NCBI GenBank assembly: GCA_051649305.1
Contig: JBOFGV010000074.1
Coordinates: forward strand, 1-64,000
DNA from: JADCCX01 sp051649305
Lineage (GTDB): Bacteria > Pseudomonadota > Alphaproteobacteria > Rhizobiales > Beijerinckiaceae
Length of the DNA stretch: 64,000 bases
Reading direction: 5' to 3'
The notes below the pieces were generated by a model. The model ran no database searches. It saw only the letters and a program-made list of their open reading frames with translations, and had not been told where the DNA came from. How positions within the stretch are numbered: the stretch's first letter is position 1; every line of letters begins with the position of its first letter. The position numbers and the translations under genes were made by a program. Of the stretch, positions 8,105 through 16,400 are shown piece after piece.

Positions 8105-8743
8105 ATGCTGCTTCGACTTTTCGCACTTTGCACTGTCCTGTGGGCTTTCGCCATGCCAGCCCAGGCGCATCCCCATGTCTTTGTCGCGGCCAAGGCCGAG
8201 GTGATTTACGATGGTGAGGGCAACCTGCTCGGCGTCAACCACGTCTGGACCTTCGACGAGCAGTATTCCGCCTTTGCCACCATGGGTTTTCCCAAAACTG
8301 CCGATGGCAAGTTTGAACCTGCCAAGCTTGCTGAACTCGCCAAGGTGAACGTCGAATCACTCGTGGATTTTGGTTATTTCACTGCGGGCCGTGCAGCAGG
8401 CAAAAAGCTCGAATTCGCTGAACCTCAGAACTACCGCATTGAGGTGCACGGCAATGCGCTGGTGCTGTTTCTCTCGCTGCCGTTGAAAAAGCCTGTCGTT
8501 GGCCGCACCGTGACGCTGGATGTCAGTGATCCCAGCTTCTTTGTGGCGTTCACCTTCGATGATGCGAAAGACGCTGTTGTGCTTTCGCGCGCGCCGCAAG
8601 GGTGCAGCCTGAGCGTCAAGCGCCCGAAGGAAGCGGACCTCTCCAACTATGCCAAACTGTCTGACCAGATGTTCCAGGCGCTGACGAACAGGAGCGAGGT
8701 GTCAGAATCCTTTGGCAACAAGGCGATTATTGCGTGCCCATAA
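8105..8743 (+). CDS. DUF1007 family periplasmic protein
   Basis: A signal peptide (residues 1-21, ending PAQA) is followed directly by HPHVFV, the histidine-bearing mature N-terminus typical of DUF1007 proteins. It has 212 residues, the usual length. The family is found beside NicO/RcnA-type nickel/cobalt transporters and is assumed to help periplasmic metal handling; no activity is established. Its end overlaps the GTG start of the transporter gene by 10 bases, so the two are translationally coupled. Confidence 0.85.
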   Translation: MLLRLFALCTVLWAFAMPAQAHPHVFVAAKAEVIYDGEGNLLGVNHVWTFDEQYSAFATMGFPKTADGKFEPAKLAELAKVNVESLVDFGYFTAGRAAGKKLEFAEPQNYRIEVHGNALVLFLSLPLKKPVVGRTVTLDVSDPSFFVAFTFDDAKDAVVLSRAPQGCSLSVKRPKEADLSNYAKLSDQMFQALTNRSEVSESFGNKAIIACP

Positions 8744-9687
8744 GACTGCGTGCTGATACAGCTGCTTGGCTGGCGATCATCGTTCTCGCTTGCCTGTTTG
8801 TTGCACTTCCAGCTCTTGCGCAGGCACCACAGAACCCTTTCTCCATGGGCGGACTGGAAGGCACAGGCGGACGGCCAACATCGGGCATGGCCGCATTCAT
8901 TCTCGGGAAGCAGGCAGAGTTCACCCGCGCGATGACAGCCGCTGCGCGCGCGCTCAAAACGGACTGGACAGCGGTTTGGTCGCTGCTTGGTCTGGCGCTG
9001 GCCTACGGTGTGTTTCATGCCGCTGGCCCCGGCCATGGCAAGGCGATTGTGGCGTCTTATGTTGTGGCCAACGAAAACGCGCTGGCACGTGGCGCGCTGG
9101 TGGCAGCGCTTGCCGCCCTGCTGCAGGGCATTGTCGCGGTAGCGCTTGTCGGCATCATCACCCTTGTGCTGGGCGGCACGCGGCAGATGATGACATCGGC
9201 TGTGAACACGATAGAAACCGTGAGCTATGCCGCCATCGCTCTCTTCGGCTTCTGGCTGCTCATACGCAAGTTGCGCAGCCTGTGGATGGTGGCCAGCAAC
9301 CAGCCGGAGGCCTGTGATCACGTCCATATGCCGGGTCCGGATCAGGTCATGCGCTGGTCCTTCCGTGACGGCGCTGCGGCAGTGTTTGCTGCTGGCCTCA
9401 GGCCATGCTCCGGGGCAATCCTGATCCTCGTGTTCACAGCATCGCAAGGCGTGCTTTGGGCAGGCATTGCCGCGGTTGCTGCTATGTCAGCAGGTACGGC
9501 GATAACCACGGCGACGATTGCGGCGTTAGCTGTCTACTTCAAGGCGACAGCTGTTCGCTTTGCATCAGGCAGCGGCAACTGGGGCGTGTGGCTGGTGCGT
9601 GGCCTTGAGGTGCTGGCGGCACTCGCTGTCACTGCGCTTGGCGTGCTTTTGCTGATGGGTCACTGGGCCAGCGTTGGCGGAGCCTGA
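8734..9687 (+). CDS. NicO-family nickel/cobalt transporter
   Basis: The 317-residue inner-membrane protein has about six transmembrane segments and the NicO signature FHAAGPGHGKAIVASYVV, plus GLRPCSGAILILVF in the second half. Relatives include RcnA-type exporters and putative Ni/Co permeases, so the direction of transport is uncertain. The start is GTG inside the end of the DUF1007 gene. It converges, with a 28-base overlap, on the cobalt-type nitrile hydratase operon. The neighbourhood favours cobalt as the physiological metal, which is inference. Confidence 0.85.
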   Translation: MPIRLRADTAAWLAIIVLACLFVALPALAQAPQNPFSMGGLEGTGGRPTSGMAAFILGKQAEFTRAMTAAARALKTDWTAVWSLLGLALAYGVFHAAGPGHGKAIVASYVVANENALARGALVAALAALLQGIVAVALVGIITLVLGGTRQMMTSAVNTIETVSYAAIALFGFWLLIRKLRSLWMVASNQPEACDHVHMPGPDQVMRWSFRDGAAAVFAAGLRPCSGAILILVFTASQGVLWAGIAAVAAMSAGTAITTATIAALAVYFKATAVRFASGSGNWGVWLVRGLEVLAALAVTALGVLLLMGHWASVGGA

Positions 9688-10040
9688 CGCAGCACCGGCT
9701 CACCGTGCGGGGTGTTTCGCGCCGCTTCATCCCACTGGTCTTTCAGAATACCCAGCAGGCCAGCGCTGGCCACACCCTTTCGGATAACGAGCTTTTCAAG
9801 GGCATTCAGCCAATGATTGTAGTAAGTGCGGCCATTGTCAGCATCGCCCAGTTTCTGCGCCTGCCGGATTTCAGCTGACAGCGTTTCGGCCCATTCGTTC
9901 CAGGTGAACAGACCCTTCTCGTGCAGCACCACAGCCATGGCGAAGGCTTGCGCCTCCCATGGGGCTGAAAAGGTGGCAGGGTTTGCTTCTCCCTGACCTG
10001 CGAGTTCAGGGATATCGGAGGGCAGTTCACACCCGCTCAA
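9660..10040 (-). CDS. Nitrile hydratase accessory protein (P14K/NhlE-like)
   Basis: This 126-residue protein resembles the N-terminal half of a nitrile hydratase beta subunit (APWEAQAFAMAVVLHEKGLFTWNEW). Such proteins act as metallochaperones that carry the alpha subunit, insert cobalt and then swap places with the apo alpha subunit in the enzyme. It overlaps the end of the beta-subunit gene by 14 bases and is third in the alpha-beta-accessory order seen for cobalt enzymes. It is soluble, with no signal peptide. Confidence 0.85.
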   Translation of the reverse strand: MSGCELPSDIPELAGQGEANPATFSAPWEAQAFAMAVVLHEKGLFTWNEWAETLSAEIRQAQKLGDADNGRTYYNHWLNALEKLVIRKGVASAGLLGILKDQWDEAARNTPHGEPVLRQAPPTLAQ

Positions 10041-10686
10041 GGTATGGCTCCCAGCAGTCCACCATCACCTCGGACGTGGGATCTGCGCCTGCGCCCCAAA
10101 GCTCCGTAGCATCAAACCGCACGCTGTAGCACCATGTAGGGCTTTCGCCTTTGCCATGGGCGTTGGTATCGGGAAACACAAAGGCACCGTTGTTGGCGAC
10201 AATCTCGCCCACAGCTCCGCGGATGTAGCGCGGCAGGCGTGTGTGCGTCGTCACATGGTCCTTGTGGCAGCGGATTTTATCACCCGGCTGGAAGCGCGCC
10301 GGCGTATCGCAAGGCCTGTCACAGGGGCCGCCTTTTGCGAGAGCCGCAGGAACATCTGCTGCCTTCAGAACGCGTTTGACCGGTGCAGGCGGCTGAAGCA
10401 TCTTGCCGCCGTCCAGTTCCGCGTCTGTCACCAGACCATGCGCAACCATCAATTTGGCAAGGCCGCGCATCCAGATTTCATAATAGCTGCTGGCGAGATA
10501 GACCACCGGTGGCAGGGTCTCGCGGGCATGACGCGAGGTGTCGATATTCCACGTGCCTGTCGCACCCATGGCCAGCGTGAGAGCCAGCGCGCGTGCCTCC
10601 CAGGGCGTATGAAACCATGGCTCATCAAGCTCGTTGACAACAGGACCAAAGCCCATTTGACCGCCAAAATCCTGCGCGCCGTTCAT
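10027..10686 (-). CDS. nthB: Nitrile hydratase beta subunit
   Basis: The 219-residue protein has the characteristic start MNGAQDFGGQMGFGPV, the helical PWEARALAL segment and the C-terminal SH3-like barrel (FQPGDKIRC ... TWCYSVRFDATELWG). Together with the alpha subunit it forms the cytoplasmic enzyme that hydrates nitriles to amides. It overlaps the alpha gene by four bases and the accessory gene by 14. No amidase is adjacent; the nearest amidase gene is about 37 kb away. Confidence 0.95.
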   Translation of the reverse strand: MNGAQDFGGQMGFGPVVNELDEPWFHTPWEARALALTLAMGATGTWNIDTSRHARETLPPVVYLASSYYEIWMRGLAKLMVAHGLVTDAELDGGKMLQPPAPVKRVLKAADVPAALAKGGPCDRPCDTPARFQPGDKIRCHKDHVTTHTRLPRYIRGAVGEIVANNGAFVFPDTNAHGKGESPTWCYSVRFDATELWGAGADPTSEVMVDCWEPYLERV

Positions 10687-11312
10687 GACGTTGATCCGAG
10701 GTTCAGGGCGAGGCCGGTGCCAATCATAGAGTCGCGGGTAACGAGATCAGCAAGGGCTGATTCATCCATGCCTTGCGTCCCCTCAGGGCGATTGGGAATG
10801 ACGAGGTAACGCAGTTCAGCTGTCGAATCCCAGATGCGGATTTTGGTTTCGGCTGGCAGCGTGACGCCGAAATCCGCCAGCACACCGCGCGGATCAATCA
10901 CGGCGCGGGAACGATAGGGTGCTGACTTGTACCAGACAGGCGGCAGGCCCAGCACGCTCCACGGATAGCACGAGCACAGCGTGCAGACGACGAGGTTGTG
11001 CAGCGCGGGCGTGTTCTCGACGATCCGCATATGCTCACCCTGCCGACCGGAAAACCCAAGCTCGGCGATGGCAGCGGTAGCATCAGCACGCAGGCGGGCG
11101 AGATAGGCGGGATCACTCCAGGCCTTCGCCACCACCATCGCGCCGTTGCGCGGGCCGATCTTGTGCTCGTAGGTTTCAATCAGCACATCAAGCGCGGCGG
11201 GGTCGACATAGCCCTTTTCGACCAGCACTGTTTCCAGCGCCTTTACGCGCAGTTCCATGTTGTTCCAGGGGCCTTCCGGACCGTGGGAATGATTGTGTGA
11301 TGTTGCACCCAT
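10683..11312 (-). CDS. nthA: Nitrile hydratase alpha subunit, cobalt type
   Basis: The 209-residue metal-binding subunit carries the claw motif Cys110-Thr-Leu-Cys113-Ser114-Cys115. Thr in the second position is the mark of cobalt enzymes, where iron enzymes have Ser. In the family, Cys113 and Cys115 become oxidised to sulfinic and sulfenic acid. The His-containing N-terminus (SHNHSHGP) is also common in cobalt forms. It starts only 49 bases after the pbpC stop on the same strand, so read-through from pbpC is possible. Confidence 0.95.
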   Translation of the reverse strand: MGATSHNHSHGPEGPWNNMELRVKALETVLVEKGYVDPAALDVLIETYEHKIGPRNGAMVVAKAWSDPAYLARLRADATAAIAELGFSGRQGEHMRIVENTPALHNLVVCTLCSCYPWSVLGLPPVWYKSAPYRSRAVIDPRGVLADFGVTLPAETKIRIWDSTAELRYLVIPNRPEGTQGMDESALADLVTRDSMIGTGLALNLGSTS

Positions 11313-11361
11313 GCCCCATGATTAGCGCCGGGAAGGCGCCATGCGCAAGACCAAATGCGCC

Positions 11362-13425
11362 CTACTGCACCCTTACCGTCACGCTGTCGGTTTCGCCGCT
11401 GCCATCCATCACCGAGATGCGCATGAAACCGACACCGGGCGGTGCGAAGCTGAGTGTGCGACGCAGCGCCGATGAGGCCACGGGCTGACCATTCACGAAG
11501 GCTGTGAAGGGGGGAGTGCCGCCGGTGATCTTAAGCGCCATATCAGCCCTCTCAGCATCGGCCTCAAGCCTTGCGCCATCCGGCGGAAAGGCAAGGCGCA
11601 GGCTGGCCGAGGTTATGGCCTGCGCTGTCTTCGCCACATCCTTGCGCAGATGACGCAGCGGCGGCGGAAGCTCTGCATTGCGCGCCACGATGGCATGGGC
11701 GGGGCGCAGGCCAACGCCTGCATCGATACCGATGCGGCTAAAGGCATCAAACAGGATGGGGGCTGCCACAATACGCCCGACCAGACCGGAAACCGCTGCA
11801 TTGTCCGCCCTGCCAACCCAGACACCGATGGTGTGCTTTCGGTCAAACCCCACAGACCATGCATCCCGGTAGCCGTAGGATGTGCCCGTCTTGTAGGCGA
11901 TGCGGCCCCCTTGAGCATTGAGCGGCGGCGGTGCGCCCAGCAACGTGTCGGCCACATACCAGGCAGGCACAGGATCAACGAGGCGCGCCGGATTTTCGCG
12001 GCTCAACAACTCCCTGCGGAAAGCGAGATCAACCATCTCGCCACCCCGTGCCAGACCGGCATAAAGGCGCGTCAGATCACGCAAGGTTGTACCGACACCA
12101 CCCAGACCGATAGCAAGCCCCGGTGCGCCATCAGGCGGCAACACAAGCCCCGCGCCCGCCTGTTTCATGCGGGACAAAAACCGCTGCGGACCGACAGCGG
12201 ATAGCAGATCAACCGTCGGCACATTCAGTGACATCTGCAGCGCCTTGCGCGCACTCAACGTGCCCTGATAGCTCTGGTCAAAGTTCTCGGGCGCGTAGAG
12301 ACCAAAGCGCTGCGGCCTGTCCTCTAGCATCGTTTCGGGGTGCGCAATGCCCTCCTCGAACGCCATGGCATAGATGAAAGGCTTGAGCGCCGAACCGGGG
12401 GAGCGCAGCGCAAGGGTCAGGTCCATGGCCCCTGCCCTGTCATCGGCAAAGTAATCCGCCCCGCCGACTGAGGCGCGTACGGCACCCGTTGCATGCTCCA
12501 CCACAACCATGGCGACCGCGACCTTCGGCCCTGCTGCAACCGCCCGCTCACGCGCCAGTTGCTCCAGCTGCGCCTGCCACCCTGCATCCAGCGTCAGACG
12601 ATGCACGCGCTCATCAGGCTTGGCCCGCAAGGCCGCCTCCGCCGCATGGGCCGCCAGCATCGGGAATGGCTTGCGCGCCTTTGGCATCACCTCATTGGCG
12701 GCATGCTTACCTTCACCTTCCGGCAAAATCCCAGCCTTCACTGCAGTTAGCAGAACACGGGCGCGGGCGTGGGTGGCGCGCTCTGCAAAGCGATCCGGAC
12801 GGCGTGTTTCAGGCGCTTGCGGCAGGGCGACCAGAAGCGCTGCCTCCCCATGGGACAGACGGCGCGCATCCTTGCCGAAATAGGCGAAACTGGCCGCGCG
12901 AATGCCTTCGATGTTGCCGCCAAAAGGTGCCAGCGAAAGATAGAGCGACAGGATTTCATCCTTGGAAAACGTGCGCTCCAGATCAATCGCGCGCGCCATC
13001 TGCTGCAGCTTTGCGCCGAAGCTGCGCTCATGCCGTGGCTCGATCAGACGGGCTACCTGCATAGTGAGCGTGGAACCACCTGACACAACCCGCCCTGCCC
13101 TGAGGCTTTGTCCAGCCGCCCGCAGCAAGGCCAATGGATCGACGCCCACATGCTGGCGAAAGCGCCTGTCCTCAAAGGCCAGCAACATGCTGACATAACG
13201 CGGATCAACATCGCTGACGGTCGTCGGCATGCGCCAGCGTCCATCCGCCATGGTGAAAGCCCGCAGCGGCTGATCATTGCGGTCAATTACAATGGGTGAG
13301 CGCTCGATCACGGCTGCTTTGTCAAGCGGCGCAAGGCGCAGCCAGCTCACCAGCAAGGCAAGCGGCAGGGCAAGCAGCAAGAGGCCAGCCGCCATCCACC
13401 AGCTGAGATGCAGGCGTTTGTTCAT
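11362..13425 (-). CDS. pbpC: Penicillin-binding protein 1C
   Basis: The 687-residue bifunctional-type PBP has a membrane anchor (residues 10-30), a glycosyltransferase domain with catalytic Glu85 in AFEDRRFRQHVGVD and GGSTLTMQVAR, and a transpeptidase domain with Ser345-Ala-Leu-Lys348, SLN (MSLNVPTVD) and Lys512-Thr-Gly. The last ~90 residues form the PBP1C C-terminal beta domain. The start overlaps the end of the alpha-2-macroglobulin gene by four bases, the well-known pbpC/yfhM pairing. PBP1C polymerises peptidoglycan at the outer face of the inner membrane. Confidence 0.93.
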   Translation of the reverse strand: MNKRLHLSWWMAAGLLLLALPLALLVSWLRLAPLDKAAVIERSPIVIDRNDQPLRAFTMADGRWRMPTTVSDVDPRYVSMLLAFEDRRFRQHVGVDPLALLRAAGQSLRAGRVVSGGSTLTMQVARLIEPRHERSFGAKLQQMARAIDLERTFSKDEILSLYLSLAPFGGNIEGIRAASFAYFGKDARRLSHGEAALLVALPQAPETRRPDRFAERATHARARVLLTAVKAGILPEGEGKHAANEVMPKARKPFPMLAAHAAEAALRAKPDERVHRLTLDAGWQAQLEQLARERAVAAGPKVAVAMVVVEHATGAVRASVGGADYFADDRAGAMDLTLALRSPGSALKPFIYAMAFEEGIAHPETMLEDRPQRFGLYAPENFDQSYQGTLSARKALQMSLNVPTVDLLSAVGPQRFLSRMKQAGAGLVLPPDGAPGLAIGLGGVGTTLRDLTRLYAGLARGGEMVDLAFRRELLSRENPARLVDPVPAWYVADTLLGAPPPLNAQGGRIAYKTGTSYGYRDAWSVGFDRKHTIGVWVGRADNAAVSGLVGRIVAAPILFDAFSRIGIDAGVGLRPAHAIVARNAELPPPLRHLRKDVAKTAQAITSASLRLAFPPDGARLEADAERADMALKITGGTPPFTAFVNGQPVASSALRRTLSFAPPGVGFMRISVMDGSGETDSVTVRVQ

Positions 13426-16400
13426 CGTGCGGCCTGCACCTCAACCACGCCGGATGCGCCACGGCCAAAACGGTCCGGACGGTACATGTCCTCCACCGCT
13501 GCTGCAGGATGCACATAGCGCCCCGGCGTCACAGCGCGCACAACATAGGCCGCGCTGAACTCGGTTTTCTGGGTGGGGTTGCGATCAAAGGCGGCCACAA
13601 ATCGATCGTCCCGCGCTTCGGTATGCACCGGCGCAATCTCGCTCTTGGTAACGGCGAGCCCCTCCACCTGCGCCCCTTCGGTCAAGGCCGGGTTCTCGAT
13701 TTCGAGACCAGCCGGCAGCGGGTCCACCAGCATGATGCGGCCATAGCTTGCCTTGGGTTCTGTCACCTTGAGGTGCACGACATAGCGCTCGTTCTGGCGG
13801 ATCGCCGTCCAGTTCACAGGCTGGCCCTTCATCGAGTAGAGTGTGCGCTCCACCTTGAAGCCCTGCTCCAGCGCTGGCAGCGGCTGCATGGATGCACCCG
13901 ACACTGTGATGACAGCGCGCGCTGCCGCCTGCCCCGGATTGTTGATGACAACAGATTTCGCCTCCAGCTGCTCCTCGCTGAAGGTGCGGTAGTAAGCCCC
14001 GCTGCGGCTTGCGCCATCGACGACGAGCTGGAAGTTTTCAACCTCCTTCGCCAGCGCCTGCGCCGCCATCACCATCCATGTCTGCTCCTGCGTGGAGGAG
14101 AACCGGACCTCGCCGCGCGCGCGCTCTACGGCTGTCGACACACGCATCAGTTCAGCCCGTTCGCCACCGGCTTCCGCAAGCAGGGTCAAGAGGCCACTGC
14201 CATCGCGCAGCAGGGAGCCATAATCCGGACGCGAGAGGCTATCGCTGCGGGCAGAAGCCAGTGTTGTGACGGCCTGATCGAAGGCAGTCTTCGCACGCCC
14301 CCGATCTCCCAGTAGGGCAAGGGCCGCGCCGATCTGACCCTTGGCCATTGGTGTGGCGAAGTCACGCAGTTTGTTATCAGCAAGATAGCGCAGGTCGCCC
14401 ATCACCGGGCGGCCGTTGCGGGCCAGAACATAAAGCGCATAGGCCATGCCAGCCGCTTCTTCCGCGCGCACCTCACTGGTGTTGACCACCTGATTGCGCA
14501 GGCGGTCCAGCGCCAGATTGAAGCCAATGACAGGCACCGGCTTGCCCTGCTCGCGGGCGCGGGTGAGGAAGTCCGTCACGAAGGCATCCAGCCAGAGATC
14601 ATCGCCCCCCACACTCCAGAGGCCGAAGGAACCGTTGGCTCCCTGCCGCGAAAGCACCTTGTCGATGGCGGAAGCAACACGCGCCTCAGCCGTTTCATCC
14701 ATCGCGAGCTGCTCGATGGAAGCGAGTTTGTTGACATAAAGCAGAGGCATGGCGCGGCTGATTGTCTGCTCTGTGCAGCCGTAGGGATAGCGATCCAGCG
14801 CCTTCAGCAAGGCTGGCACATCAAGCGCTGCAAAGGGTGAGACCGAGACAGCGACACGGCCTGAACCGGGCACCATATCCGCCAGCAAATCCGGGCTGAT
14901 GGTAATGCTGCCGCCGGCAGGCAATGGCCGCACTGTGCGGTTCGCCAGCGCCTGCGCGGATGGCAGAACCTTGACGCGCACTTCCTGCGAAAGATCCTGT
15001 CCACCGCCAGATAACCTGAGGCCAAAGCTGGCTGTGCCAAGCCCGGCTGACAGCACCGGAATTGTCACTTGTGTCTTCTGGCCCTTGTTAAGCAGGAAGG
15101 TGCGGCGCGCCGCTTCCGCTGCAACCGTCACCGGCCCCTTCACATCGACTTCAAGCTGATACTCGGCGGCATCTGCTTCCACATTGTTGACCTCGACATG
15201 GAAGCGTGACTGATCACCAATGGCGAGGAAGCGCGGCAGGGTGGCCTGCACCACCACAGGATCACGGATGAAGACATCGCTTGCAGCCTGCCCCACCTGA
15301 GACTTGCTCCAGGCCACGGCCATCACCTTCACCGCACCGTTGAAGGCGGGAAGATCAAAGCTGACATTGGCCATGCCGTCAGCGCCCACCTTGACCACGC
15401 CAGAGTATCGCGCCAGCGGCTCCTGTGTTGGCTTGTCGCCTGCCGTGGTCTGCTGGTTGGCATCGCCACCGGAGCGGAACGCCCCGCGTGTGCCCTGCAT
15501 GCCGTCAATCAGATAGCCGTAGAGATCACGCAATTCCCCCGCGAGTTGCCGCTGGCCAAAGTAGTGCTCCACAGGATTGGGAGCGCCGTAGCGCGTGAGA
15601 TTCAGAATGCCGATATCAACAGCAGCCACGCTGACGAAGGCCTCCTCGCCAGCAGCAATACCGCTGACCTTGATGGGCAAATCCAGCTTGCCACGCGGGC
15701 GCACCATCTGCGGCGCGCCGGTTTCGACGCTCAACGTGCGCTGCGCCTTGCCGATGGAAAACCACGAGAGGCCAATGGCGCGCCCCGGCATGCGCTGCGC
15801 CTGCTGGTCGAGCGGGCGATGCGCCAGCACGACGACATAGGCGCTGGCGCCCCAGGTTCCATCAATGCGGACGGGGACGGTTGTGCCACCCGCAGGCAGA
15901 TCCAGCGTCTGGATGGCGTGCACCCTGTCGCTGACAATCGCCAATGTGGCCTTGCCGGCAAAGCGCGGCGCAAGCCGCACCTGCATGGTTTCGCCACCGG
16001 CATAGGCGGATTTATCCAGCGCAACATCCAGCACATCCGGCGTGTCGGCCTTCGCCTGCGCAACATAACCGACATCGAAGCTCACGGAGGTTTCCGTGCC
16101 ATCCGTGCCTTCAGCGCGCACATCCAGTCGGTAGCTGCCCCAGCTGACAGGCGTTTCGATACGACCTGCAGTGGCAGTAGCAAGGTTCAGTTCACCGTCT
16201 GAAACCCGGCGCGAACTCTTCACCGCCTCGAAATTCCAGCTGCCATCCTTGAAGAACCACTTATAATTGCGGGTGATGCGCGAGAGCGTCCATTTGACAC
16301 CGGTGCGGGCCAGCCGCCGCCCTTCGCCCGTGCCCATGATCACATCGAATGTCGCCGTCTGACCCTCACCCAAAGTGCCGTCTTCAAACAGCGGCTTCAC

